A stretch of DNA of 64,000 nucleotides. It comes from Tubiluchus corallicola. Lineage: Eukaryota > Priapulida > Priapulimorpha > Priapulimorphida > Tubiluchidae. The translations under genes were made by a program, and so were the position numbers. Under the pieces are notes generated by a model, which worked only from the letters and a program-made list of their open reading frames with translations, was not told the origin of the DNA and made no database searches. Below, one piece after another: positions 1 through 13,389 of the stretch. Within the stretch, counting starts at the first letter, position 1. Every line of letters begins with the position of its first letter. Location: positions 1 through 64,000 of the forward strand of contig JAQGDQ010000078.1 in assembly GCA_030141605.1 (NCBI GenBank), read 5' to 3'.

Positions 1-1050
1 GGAGAAGGAAGGAGAGAGAGAAAGAGCAGACGCTGTTCACGGACTGATACACTTAAAGATAGCCACACTATGAACAACAGAAGAAGTGCGTTTTAAAATG
101 ATTTATGAAACGGTGCGTCTTAAAAGTTAAAACCGCTACAGGAAATTGCCACTCATTACAACAGAATAGATGTCGCCCTGCTCGTGATCCGGACGAATCA
201 AGCAATTATTTGATTTATGTTGATAATGAAGTGCAATTTCTGCGAGATTTTCGCGGTTTATTGGCCGATTCCTAGTTTGCGAGGGGATTACGAGAATGCC
301 TCTAACTGCCTTGTCTTTTAACGGGAAAACTGAGCTGGGATAAAAACAGGATTACACATTAACGCTAACACAAATCAACTGTGGAACTAATAGGATAGTA
401 AAGATGCTGCCTTCGTCTGCTAACCATGATATAAAGGCTAGCGTATGATACGAACGATTTCCAAAATTGGGGCCATACATGGTATATGGATTTTAGCTAA
501 AAGACAAAAGCCATGTTTGTATTGATGGACTGTTTCAGCTTAGGGCGCTTAGGAGGATGAAACTGGAAAAACTTAAAAAAGATTATTGCCTGGCAACTTG
601 CATCTTTGGGCAACCTCTCAGCCTTTGATGACAAATTAATTTGCGTTTTACGACTTAATTAGCTACAAGAAAAGTGATTACACAGCAATCTCGTGCCGAG
701 TTCTCATAAAATTTGCATCTGGCTGTAAAACTGCGAGTATTAAAATCCTGTGCTGTTTGCATACATTTGCACAAACTGATGAAAATACATGACGATAATA
801 TAATGCACAAATTGAAAGCCTGATTTACAATTTTGAGTGTTTGCTCCTGTTATTTCAAAACTTGTCGCTAAATATAAAATTTACATGACCATGCAAATGC
901 ACGTTTTACCGCTTTGATCTTAAACAGAAATTGAGGCATTGTAAGCATTTAGGCTTATGGTTTTAAACTCATAAGAAACTGTATTACGGCACGAAGGCAA
1001 ACGTAGCTATTAATATAAAAACAGGCAACAACAAAAAGAATAACAGTAAA

Positions 1051-1120
1051 AACAACAATAACAACAACAACAGCAGCAGCAGCAACAACAACAACAACAA
1101 CAGCAACAGCAACAACAACA
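1051..1120. repeat. AAC/AGC trinucleotide repeat
   Basis: Mixed (aac)n and (agc)n tract; explains the poly-Leu and poly-Val frames over it. Confidence 0.95.
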
Positions 1121-1587
1121 TCAATATGTAACAACATAATAATCTCTGTATTATTTTTTTAATATGTGTTTTCTGAAGATGGGCCAAGAATAACGGACAG
1201 AAACCTAAAAGTTTAAGCAAGGTTCTGGCAATAGCAATATGGCAGTAAGGAATATGGCAATAAGCAGTGACTTCTGTTAAAGGGAAAAAGAAAAAATCCG
1301 GAAAGAAGACCCGTCAGTACTGATTTGGAATTTCCTACATAAGCGCACTGGAAAAGATACTCTACTAGAATATGGCAATACGTTCACACAGACCTAGCAA
1401 AAACTGCCAGTCACTCAGTCTTACTCACATTCACATTTTAGGCGTTAAGAAACTTACATTAAAACATTTAGGCAGTACATAGATAAAAAAGTCGTGCTTC
1501 TGATTGTCGTGTCTACTTAAGTAAACAAAATCAACTCGTTTGTTTGCACAGAAAACGCACGTGCTTGCGATTTCTTGACACAGAATT

Positions 1588-1675
1588 TTTTTACTACGCC
1601 ACAGCTAAGATTCGAACTCAGGACGCTCTATCGGAGCCGCTCTCGCACTACATGCTGACGGACTTTGCTCAGTCT
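1588..1675 (-). repeat. tRNA-like SINE head
   Basis: On the minus strand gagttcgaatc matches a polymerase III B box and gtagtgcgagagcggc an A-box-like stretch. A diverged second copy lies at about 1970-2045 (ttagtgttcgaacttagaac on +). Confidence 0.45.
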
Positions 1676-1679
1676 AAAC

Positions 1680-1912
1680 TAGTCTGAAATGCGAAACATT
1701 GGGTTACTTGCTTATTGAGTCTTTTCTGCCTAACTATCTGGATATGTCATTTAGAATAACATTTCACGTTGCCATAGAATCTACGTTTTCGTAAAATTTA
1801 TAATATAGAATAACTCCACTGTGACGTCACAATATAAAAACTGGCTAAAACGTATAACATGAACAACAAGAACAAGAACAAGACCGGTATCACGATGAAA
1901 CAGACCCCTTTA
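1680..1912 (+). repeat. Dispersed repeat, copy 1
   Basis: aatgcgaaacattgggttac ttgcttattgagt at the left and gaacaagaccggtatcac at the right both recur in the same order and orientation at 62440-62790. Confidence 0.55.
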
Positions 1913-3612
1913 CAGAGTTACTTTGCACGCCAGTAACCCAAAAATGCGCTTCCTATTATACCTCACGCCATGCTTTAGTACGCTACAGTTAGTGTTCGAA
2001 CTTAGAACCCTCTATCGACACTGTCCCTCGCATCTGCATGCTGATTTTACTCTAACAAAACATTATAGATTGATGTAGTCACTTCTTTAGATGTTTGTGT
2101 GACATGCTAGTCCCTAACGGATGCTATGACATAATGCATTCAACAGCCAATTTGCAAACGATCAGAAAAGCAAAGGCGTCTTCAGCCGCCCGTGTTTTTG
2201 ATTAACTTTATCGTTTCTCATCATCTTTGAGCGCTGAGGAAAATCCATGAATCCACAATGAATCAGACTATTATATCTGCAAAAGGCTTTGTTTTTCACA
2301 AATTAGCACATGCCATAAAACGCACAGCTTTGCTGGTCGTTGTAGTCTTATCGTTTCTTAGATCAGTCTATGTAGTTTCTGAAAGCTTGCAATAAACTAC
2401 GAATTTTATAGTTTTATTATACTGTAAAGTTGAGAGAAATAGGAGCTCTTCAAAAAATGAAAAGCTGTGAAAGAAAACAACAAAGTTCAATAATTAACAT
2501 AAAGCGTTTTTTATTTAGGTAATTTGTTTGTTTATTTCTTCCTTTTCTGGTGCTCTTTCGTTCCGTCTTTTTGTGTCTTTTTCATTCTTTCTTTCTTTCG
2601 TTCCTACCTCACTTTTTGTTCTTACAATTTACCCTTTTAATTGTCCATTCACTTTGTTTGTTTGTTTTCAGTTTTTCCTTCGCTTATCCACTATTTTTTT
2701 AATCTATGTAAGCTACCTTTATTTAATTCATTCTGATTCGCCATTTATTCGTTCATATGCTTATCGTTTCCTTCATTCATGCAATTGGTCATTTGCTCGT
2801 TTGTTTGTGCGTTTATTCGACTGTAAGTTTGTCCAGCCGTTATTTGCTCGTCAATTATTTTGTTTATTTGCTCGTTCTTTCGTTTATCTAGCTGCTAAGT
2901 TGTTTATTTGTTCTTTCATTCATTTGGCTTTTCACTTATTAACAATGTTACTTGTTGGCACACTATTGGCAGACAGTTTAGAAATCCATAGATTTACAAC
3001 AATGTAAGCCTTCCATGGCATTTTCTTCATTAATTCTTTGAATCAGATTTTTTTGTCACAATTCACAATATATAGTCGCAAGTACCTACCGTAAAAATCA
3101 AGTTAATAATTTGTGCCCAATTAACAATTATATTATGACAGAAATTCTATTAATAAACTCATGCATCTGATTCCACGAACACAATTGAAATTACAATCTG
3201 ATGCAAAACAGTTATATTCGTTATTAATGCAGATTAAAACGCATGTGGTAAAATATCATATAAATTTCAACAACTTCATCTAACTTCAAAACAAAATGAA
3301 AAAACGTTTTGACTAGATTTGAATATCCTGTATACCAAAACCACAATATTTATATGCAGCGTGATTACATTTTCCCCCGTCCATAATCTTGAAAAATCAA
3401 AATGTTTTAATGTAAATGTGTGTATATATTGTAAATATAAAATGATTTATTTAGTATCTGTAAGTTGCGAATGTCAAACTTCCATGTGTTTGTAGTTTAG
3501 CTCTGCACCTGACGCATTTGTCTTTTTACAGTGTTTTTATGCATTGATGACTATCATATGCAAATGTAATTTTTTATAAGATTATACTTATATATATATA
3601 TATATATATATT

Positions 3613-3666
3613 TATCGCTGAATAAATAGTATACTGAAGAGATCAAAAATTGGCATTTATCTTTTA
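3613..3666. repeat. 54-bp direct repeat, copy A
   Basis: tatcgctgaataaatagtat... to ...ttggcatttatctttta is identical to 4348-4401. Confidence 0.95.
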
Positions 3667-4347
3667 TTTATTTTATATATCTTTATTTATTATATATATA
3701 TATATATATAATAATAATAAATAGCAATAATTGGTTATAATGCAAATGCTCAAAATTCAATTACCGGGATGCAGAGCATTTTGCTTGTCAATTGGTCTAT
3801 AGTTCTCGAGCGAGTGAATTCCCAATATACATTTCCCAGTGACACTGATGGTCTTAGTGGCATAAAAACGATGTTTTATTTGCTCATCCAGATTTACATC
3901 AGCGCCCTACGGACTAATTCACACCCGATAGCTTGCAACTCTATTGTGAACAGTTCATAAAATTGAAATAAATCACTGTATTGGACAATACGGCGATGCG
4001 TGGCGGTAGGGTTGGACAAGACGGCCACCTACGGAGCGGTTTGTTGTAGTCCTCGTCACGGCCGCTGGGCTGAGTCTGTCAGTACCATCTGAACCATGCG
4101 CCCGCAGCTGGCTTGCGTAAGTTACGCTCTGCTAGAATATCGCCAAGTTTTTGTCTCGTTTTGTAAATTGTGTAAGTTACGGCAGCAGTTGTTTATGAAA
4201 GCCTGTAACACTTTGCCGGGTGAGTTATGGTAACCCTAAATTAAACTGGCGACATAACTTAATTACCACGATTTTGTTACGACCCTCTCTCAGTCTGATC
4301 AAATAGATCATTGGAGTCGAATAAAAGCCAAATCAAAACAACTCACG

Positions 4348-4401
4348 TATCGCTGAATAAATAGTATACTGAAGAGATCAAAAATTGGCATTTATCTTTT
4401 A
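4348..4401. repeat. 54-bp direct repeat, copy B
   Basis: Identical to 3613-3666. The 681 bp between the copies include an unusually GC-rich part (about 3985-4235). Confidence 0.95.
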
Positions 4402-7400
4402 GATGCATTTATCCCTGTTATAAATGTCATATCACAGCAATCAAAACGAAAAGGATATTCTCAGAAAGGTAATCTAAGCATAATATACTTTTCACTGAAA
4501 ACTGACTAAAACAGTCTTTATTACGCTATAACGGGTTTATGATTGTCGAAAATACATATTGCAGTAAATAGAATATAACTGATATGTTCGCATGAATACA
4601 CCTTATAGCTTTAATTTATAGTGTGATTTATAGTTTAAACTAAAAACACTTTACTTAGTTTATCAGGGCCTTCAAGAGAAATTTCGCAAGGCGGTACAAC
4701 ACCCTTTTGGGGCCCCGAGGCAGCTAAAGATTTTTTCTCAAAATTAGGGGTTTGGTGATGTTTGCGTATGAGAATGTAAGTGTATGTCGGGCTGCGGATA
4801 TTAGAAAGTGCTTGTTCTTGAGGGAAATGGTTGCTGTGGGATCGCTCTTGGGCCCCGGAACTAAGTACCGGCTGAACCCGCCTCCCATGGGCCAGGTAGT
4901 TTATAAGAAAGGTGAATTGAAATTTCAGCCAATCAAGAGAACAAATTAGAAGCGCCGCTCTAATCTGAAAAGTCCAACTAAATTGAGCGAAATAAAAAAC
5001 AATTTCTCTTAAAATGAAAGTTTTTAAGGAATTGTATACATGGCAGAATTGTGACAGGGGTGGACTAACACCACGCACCAACCATTCTTGGGATCACCTT
5101 GAGCACAAGTAGTGCCTCCCTGTCACATAACACAAAGACACGAGACAAAAGTGTGTTTAATTTATAATTTGATAATTATGGTGAAGTGTATGAGTGGAAT
5201 ATGTATGACAGAGTATTTTTTGACTCTTGTCCAGTTTGGCACTGCTTTGCACTTCCACCCTCTCATTCGTATTTTTTCTTGTCCTCGTGGTGATCCCAAA
5301 ATGGGCAGTTTCATGGCCATAGATGCTTTGCGTATTTCACTAATTTGCGTATCCAGGGCTGCAGATGACTCATCTTAAGTACTGTCATTAATAATGGCGT
5401 AGATAGAATATCACAGTATATCACTGATGTGCTAGATTTCGGTTCCGTTACAACTAAAAACCTAATCTGTCGTTGCAACTGGCGTTGAATGCTGAACTTT
5501 CACTGTACAAAAAAATTGTAGGTTAAGCAGTCAACGTGTCATGCAATGAAAATAACAGAACATGTCCATGTGCAGAATTAGAATATAAGTTTCTACAGCT
5601 TAAACAGTGCAGTTTTCCACATAAATTACAATCTTACTTAGATGTTACCTAAAATGAAATAAAATCAAAATTTCTGCGTGTGAAAATTTTCATTTTTTAT
5701 CCAACACATGAAAAACTTAAAGCTGTAACGTAGCTTAAAATATAGTGCTTTAAAATAAAGCCGTATCTAACAGCAAAAATGCTCTGTTCAATTTGGAAAA
5801 ACATATTTAAATTCTGAACTTATTCTTACTAAAAAATAAAAATAACACCAGAAATAGGTGAGAGGACCTAATAACAAACAGCAATGACATTTAGTATTTA
5901 TATCGTCCAGAAAAATTACGCTAATAAAATTTATCTATATGAGTTTCATAGCCAATCACACGAAATGGCGTGAAGAAACAAAATTCTTGAAATCTTGGTA
6001 TGCTTAGTAAACCCGTCGAGAGTGATGAAGCGATATTCTGTGTTTTGCATAAGTGGGCGTGGCTAATATTCGTGCCAATCAAGTCGAGAAATTAACGACC
6101 AGCATTGATTCAAGAGCGGTTTGACTAATCGTTTCCCCAAGTCTGACTGCGGCTGCTAATAATTTATGTTTTAGCGCAAAAATTACTCACATAAAAAGAA
6201 GCCCGTTTTCCCAATCACTTTGATTGCTTTGACGTTTTGAATTATTAGAATTCTCGTTCAAGCGTCGGCGGTAAGTTCATTTGACCTTTGTCAGCTCGTG
6301 TTTTAACCTGTTTCTATTGGTTTATTTATTTTTCTCTTAGTTATTCTCAGCCAAGATAATCCTCATATTGCCCTAGTAGTGCTTTTCAAGGAAACCCTCG
6401 CTGCAGCTTTAATTAATACACACAAGGTTCACATGAAACGCACTTGATAATGTAAATTAAATGCAAAATCTTAAATTTTATAAGCTGCCTTTTATTTAAT
6501 CGCATTGGTTTTCACGACATTGCGTGATAACATTGTAATCTGTCACTCAGGGCCGGATCGCACTACAGCCGAGCCCCCCTCCAAGACTGAGGGGCCCCAA
6601 CTAAAGGATTTTCAAATGTATAATTTTTTTTGAAGATTGAGCATAGTATTTTAGTATTTTGCTATGCTTAATAATATATTTAATTAAAATAAAATTTTAG
6701 CTTTAAAAAGGACTCCCGGGAATCTCAAAATACAATTTTAAAAAAGTCATTCATGTTTGTGGCCCTTTGTTTGAGATAAAGGGCCCTTGTTTAAAGATTT
6801 TTATTTGAGATAAATGGCTCTTGATAGAGGCCCTTTAGTTGAGATAAGTTGACCCTGTCCCTGTTTGAAGTCATTTATTTGAGATAAGGGCCCATAATTT
6901 GGGGCACTAGTTGTAAATCAGCCGTGTAAGGAGGCCAACCTTCGGCCCCTAAAGCCCATAATCTGGTTGCATCAATGTAATGAAAATTCCGTTCACCTTT
7001 TAGAATAAACGTTATTGATTTAAATTGATTTTTACTTATTGATAGGCGCTTATGAGAAGGTCATTTAGCCCTTGAGCGCCTGCCTACATTTCTGATGATT
7101 TTTTGTACAGCCATTTGTTTTTAATTTTGTATGTGTGTGGTGTGAACAATAAATAAATATAGAAGATTGGCAATATTTACATGCAAATTTAAAAAATATT
7201 TTTGGTAGTTTGTTTCTCAATCATGGACGCTAATAAAACACAGTAATTTATCATATAATCCAATGTTGTTTACATATTTGTAGATCATAAAAAGGCTTTT
7301 TCTACTAGCAAGCATAAGCAACGCAAGGAATAGGGCAGAGGTGTTTTTTGAAACGTAGATCAACATCAAAAGGTCTTCTGTTTTTTCCTTTTCGTACACC

Positions 7401-7500
7401 ACGATGATATAAAGTAGCTGAGTTCCGTACATTTGTATCAAAAGTCAACTATACTATAATGGATGACATTCAAACACAATTATGCGCTATAGTTACATTG
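4402..7500. other. Intergenic, repeat relics only
   Basis: Contains GC-rich relic pieces (4690-4880, 6545-6960) but no convincing gene. The 148-codon minus frame at 4635-5081 has no recognisable domain and overlaps one of the relic pieces. Confidence 0.5.
6740..6910. repeat. Degenerate tandem repeat with ggccc/ttgagataa motif
   Basis: Four copies of (g/a)tttgagataa or agttgagataag followed by ggcccttg-like sequence at 35-60 bp spacing. A GC-rich ggggccccaactaaag just upstream (6590-6606) resembles ggggccccgaggcagctaaag at 4709-4730. Confidence 0.5.
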
Positions 7501-7502
7501 CC

Positions 7503-7692
<190 letters not shown>

Positions 7693-8568
7693 GGATGGGC
7701 GGATCGATCGTGCGGGATACCAGTAGTTAGGAAGCTTGGATATACTGTGTGATGTTTAGGTGTGGGTGTTTGACGTGGTAACTTCTAGGTTACCCCAACA
7801 TAACCCCCAAAGCGGCCAAAATCAAAGATAATATGTAAATATGACAATGACATGCAATTTAAGTTGTACTGACTACACACTAACTGCCGTAATAGTAAAC
7901 ACTCGAATCGGTTCTAACGAAAGAAAAATGTTACTTATTATTGCTCTTTTTCTTGGAAACTGTTTCACATCTTGCTATAACGCCTTGATCGCTAGTAAAA
8001 TTTTGTTAAATTTTACTGTAATGGAAATGAATGATAATTATATTTGTGTTGGAATGGCTTAACAACCGCCTAAAGAAGCCAAAAGTGTGTTATATTCTGT
8101 TTGCCCAGTAGGACAAAGTCAGTAAGCTGTTACAAATCTCTGCGCTGTAAGTGATAAAAAAACCTCAAATATCAGAACAGTGATTAACATTCTACACAAC
8201 ATCAGTTGCTCCGCCATGAGTGACAATAAAAAGTGTGGATTGCGACAGGAAACGGCAGTCAGTGCTATCATTATTTGCCAATAATTGGTTAGCTTAGTTG
8301 AGCACTTGGCTTCATGATTTGAACTCTTGTCAAGCGAGGAGGCGTTTAACGACAACAGGAGCTTGTTAACGGACAGCTGATTACCTTTAATTAGAAGCCC
8401 GCGACGTGGAATCAGTTTGTATTTCATCCAGATTCAGACGTCGCTACTTCAACGCATCTCTATTCGATTTTATACGTTCTTGTTAAAAGGCATGGTGGCT
8501 TTTTCACATATGACTATTCTGTTCCTAAACTATTAGTCGTACATTATTCCCTAAATTACACATTGGCA

Positions 8569-8805
<237 letters not shown>

Positions 8806-9955
8806 TATGAGCGTTATTTGTTTGAAAATGAGAAAGATATGAATTTAAAAAAATAGGAGGACTAAGGACAACATTGTAACAACCTTAACAACCTTGGTGA
8901 AGAATAAACATGGCAGGAAATTAGTCAATCAAAACCAAAAGTCGTTTGGATCGAAATGCAAATCGCGCTGCATCAAATAGTGCTGATCGTTGCGTGTTTT
9001 ATCGTATGCAAAACTATCCAGCTCGGCTTGATTGTCATGTAAGTGTCGAGGAGGTAGCGAGGGATTCAAATAAGAGAAATGACAGGTTTAGACGCTTTCA
9101 CGTTTGCTGGCTAACTGCTCTTTTAAAGCCGCACAAAGCCAGCTGTTAAAGCCGGACTGATTGAATGCAAATTACAACTGAGATGCTGTGAGAGCAGTAA
9201 CTCAGTTCAGTTCAGTTTTATTTCACAGTAATGCAGTACGCCTCCTTGCTTTACACTCTATCACATTAAATTCTCGTCGCCACTACGCAGCAGATCAGAT
9301 AAATGGCAAAAATAATGGTTACTTGTGACTTAATTCCCGGTTCTTAAGCTGGTTTTCTGACATTATTTGCTTGTTATCCGCGGTTGATCGCAGCCAGCTC
9401 ACCGAGTGACTCGCGGAGGCAGATTACAAAGCCCAGGGCTTCCACTGAAGCGGAGCAGCTGATAGTCACTAATGAGGGATTCACGTAATGAGCCTGGTAA
9501 CTGGTAACAACAAGTTACCGGTAGCAAGGTTATGGACGCTTGACCACTTCTGTTTGATTAATACTGGCAATCGAGGAATTTAGAAAAAATATTAATACTT
9601 TTGTGCAGTCGTTCCATTACTTAAATTATGTTTAAATTTGGTTATGAGAAAACTAGAAACAAATAAACTAACATGCATAAATTGACGAATAAATCAATGA
9701 GTAAATGAATGAATGTTACTAGAGTGATCTACTCGATTTTTAAAAGAGTAAACAGCTTTTCGTACGATTACGTCAAAGTGCTGAATTTACAAGTTGGCAC
9801 ACATTTCACTAATACTGCAAACATAGGGCAATGAAAATAGATTTCTTATGCACTTGTTATAGGTAACTTTCAGTTCTTTAATAAAATATAGGCATTGCAA
9901 TTTTTTTACAATTCTATCACCACCACGCAAACGGCAATGGCAACGAGACCACAAT

Positions 9956-10176
9956 GATCACGCATCGACCCACAAATCTGATCACGCACCGACCCACAAA
10001 TCTGATCACGCATCGACCCACAACTCTGATCACGCATCGACCCACAACTCTGATCACGCATCGACCCTCAACTCTGATCACGCATGCACCCACAACTCTG
10101 GTCACGCATGGACTCACATCTTTGACCACGCATGGATGGATACACAACTCTGATCACGCATGGACTTCCATCTTCC
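9956..10176. repeat. 24-bp tandem repeat, about 9 units
   Basis: Units of gatcacgcatcgacccacaa plus atct or ctct, the last four diverged. The period is a multiple of 3, so one + frame reads as LITHRPTN-like octapeptides over 77 codons; no other sign of a gene. Confidence 0.9.
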
Positions 10177-10189
10177 GAATCTCTTAATT

Positions 10190-13100
10190 TTTTAAAAAAG
10201 TGCAGTGGTTGCCTTGTTGGAATCTTTTAATATTCATTTTGGTTCACAATTTTTGCTCGTGTAGTTCGTTGGCCTTAGTGAATCACTGCCTTATACTTCA
10301 TCATGCCCTGACGTTGAGTCTCCTCATTTCTGCCCCTTAATCGATGAGCTGATGGTAGTTTTTCCCACTACCGACAAGGATAAATTATCCCAGCGATCAG
10401 ATTGAAAGGGAAAAGTTTATCTTGATGAAATCCGGTCATCGAGTCGGCCATTTTTCCATTTGCGATATTTCAGCAGAGTCTCAGGAGTTGTGTTAGGGCT
10501 GATACGCCAGCTTGATGTTCTGATAAATCACTACACTGGTTTCTCTCGTAGCTTAACTCTCATCTATCCCTCTAGGTCTTTTGTTAAAATGTGATTGCAA
10601 TGAAATATCACATAATACACATCGCTATTTGTCATAGTCAAGAGACCGGAAATAATATTTTCCATTAACAAGATTATTTTTGAGTTCGTCTACAGGGAAA
10701 ATGTTTATCAATCGCAGCGATGTCAGTAAGTTTGTCTGCAAGTTTGTAAAACCAAGAGTGAACTGTAGAAAGTGTATGGCTTCAAATGTACTGTAGAAAG
10801 TGCACGACTTCAGAGCTTTATGCACGGATTCCAAAGACAGTCTTTACGATGTACACACTATTTTGTCGCCACCTAATTTATTGTGTGAAAAGACATCCGA
10901 TAGAGGTCACTGCATACTGAAATAATTCAAAACCAAATCCACGAGGGGACCGTCGTGACACTGATTACACATGACTATACTTGGTTGAGTGTGGATGTTA
11001 ATACGCGGAGATTATTAAGATCATATAATTATAACTAACCAATATGCGCGGTGCTGATTATCAATGGTCCAATACTGTTTACTCGTGGGTGACAGAGCAG
11101 TTTGCCCTAATTTTCACATTTGACTCCCATCTCAGTTTCAACTCGTACCTGGGGTCCTCGAGCGAGCCCTTTGACAATTTCATTTCGATCATGGCACTTG
11201 ACTGTAGGCTCACATTTATCCCAGAATACTAAATATTTACGAAAACATACTAAATTTAACTCACAACCCAAGAGGAGTTGAATGGCAATTGAAAAAACTG
11301 ACCCTTGCCCAGTGTCGCTGACCCTTTGACAGAAGTTACCATTCACCACATTACACATCTACTATGTACACATCTACCCCAACATTATATAAATACTTAT
11401 GGAAAAAAATTAACTAAGCCCAGGCAGGAGTGGAATAGCAATTTGTAATTCATTAATTAATTGTTTAATTAATTTGTAATTTATTATCCGAATGATTGTT
11501 CCCCCAAACACATAAAAGCTCCTTACCCCAGGCATCGGCACTGTAACTTTCGTTACTCTAGCCTTCTGCTTTAACATGAATTCTGGATGACTAACACAGT
11601 GAAATGAAAAAAATTAGCTCATGGGTTCTTCTAGATCCGCGACGCTAACGCTAGCGGATAATAACATAAACCCTACCGTACCATAAACCCAACTATGCGG
11701 TGAATTTATGAACAATTCACATGCTAGACTTTATGCCTATAATTACCTAAGTTCAAAATTGAAACCAACGGGGACAAATTGTCAATTTAGTTATTGACAA
11801 TTTTTAATTATGTTTCCGACTAATTGAAAAAAGTAAACAAAAAATAAAGTAAACAAGTAAAGACAAACAGATGGATCGTTGGATGGCTATTTAACGACTT
11901 ACAACAATACAGTAAGGACTCAACACACAAATAACGAATAATACGTAAGGTTATGCCATGGCGTTTGCAGCCGCTAGACTGGAACTAAGACTGCGTGGTT
12001 GCAGCCCGAAATCTAAATTACTCGGCCACCTAACCAAGACAAGCCACCCAACCTAGGACGAATTACCAATGGCGAGCCGAATAAACGAACGGGAGAATGA
12101 GGGAGAGAATAAAGCGAGTAAACGAACAAGAATATGTGCAAAAAATAGCAAACATACATACAGACAATTGATTTTTAAGTGCAAATGTAGGACGATGAAA
12201 CAGTTACTGCAATCATAGCAGAAAGGACAGACTTCACCAGATTTGTGTTAAACCTCGGTATATTTAACAAGATTAATTTGTTGTTTATTTACACGAATTT
12301 TCTCGGTTTACAAAACAGATTTCTCGGTAAAATTTCATTCGTCAGGCGCAGATCTACAGATCCCGGACTGCAAGACACAACACGTGATTACAAGCGAACA
12401 ATCTCTAAGACGTTGCCTGTAAGACCACACGTAATATGACGCCTGAGGTGGAAAGAGTTAAAACGAGGAGAACACGTCGTCCATGAAATTTGGTCTTGGA
12501 ATGCGTCAAAAGGGGAGATGAGGTGATGAAGAGTTACGAGCCAGAAAAACATTGAGCAGATGGTAATTCATTCATTCCGACAGACATAACGTGAGATTAT
12601 TGGCCATAACTCTGCAGACGTCCTTACTTCTTTGCGAAGATACAAAACGGGAATTAATTTCATTTCGAATTACATCAACACTCCACTTGAATGTCAGTGT
12701 GCGGTGTGACGGAAATCTTTTACATTGCAGACCACCACCACAAAGTTTTTACAACTATCACGAAAGAGATGGGCATCCATCAATCATTTTTATAGGATTT
12801 GCATAACTTGATGATAGTTTAATCAATTTTATATTTGTAACACCAGTGAAATTAAACAAGAATCCTTTTTGGGGTTGTCGCCTTGTCCGAAAAAAAGAAA
12901 ACTGTGTAACAACCAACAAAACAGTCGAAAGAGCTTTAAATTTTGAATAGCAAACACTTATTTTAATATCTAGTGCTGCTGTTATTCGCAGTTTTAAGGG
13001 CCGCAGATGGACAGGAGTTAAATTCACGTTTGATCCTCGATGTGAATCATTTTTTTCAAAAACTTCGTTGATTCTTCTCTTTTTTGCAATAAGGAGTGGA

Positions 13101-13190
13101 GAAATTTAAAATCAAAATGCTAGAATAATTATAGTGATTGAACTTGTTAAAAATTATCTGCTTTTGATAATTTCTAACAGGCATCTTTAT
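10190..13190. other. Intergenic, nothing recognised
   Basis: AT-rich; a weak tRNA-like stretch near 11955-12030 (catggcgtttgcagccg) is the only structure noticed. Confidence 0.5.
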
Positions 13191-13198
13191 TATAGTGC

Positions 13199-13380
13199 TA
13201 CACGTGTTTCGTCCTACCAAGGACTTAGTCAGGGACTGTAAAAAAATCAAGCATTATTCACCAAGTGGTACTCAATACATAACCCCGCGTAACTTTCGTG
13301 TAACTGGGTTTTGGTGAATAATGATGTTTGATTTGTTTTACAGTCCCTGACGAATCCCTTAGCAGGGATTATACAGGTGT
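13199..13380. repeat. Imperfect hairpin (MITE-like)
   Basis: gtcagggactgtaaaaaaat ...gcattattcacc (13228-13262) is mirrored by ggtgaataatgatg...ttttacagtccctgac (13313-13351), and the similarity continues outward to acacgtgt / acaggtgt. The loop is about 50 bp. Confidence 0.75.
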
Positions 13381-13389
13381 TTATTAAAT

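Larger units (their letters stand above)
1..3587. other. Gene-poor flank
   Basis: No coding exon supported. Holds the AAC/AGC repeat, tRNA-like and dispersed repeats (1588-2045), and a T-rich low-complexity stretch (2470-2950) whose 159-codon frame is Phe/Leu-rich noise. Confidence 0.6.

Noticed and set aside
2528-3007. 159-codon plus-strand frame
   Set aside because: Phe/Leu/Ser-rich translation of a T-rich low-complexity tract; no domain.
4635-5081. 148-codon minus-strand frame
   Set aside because: No recognisable domain, overlapping antisense frames, and repeat-like GC-rich pieces; not convincing as a gene.
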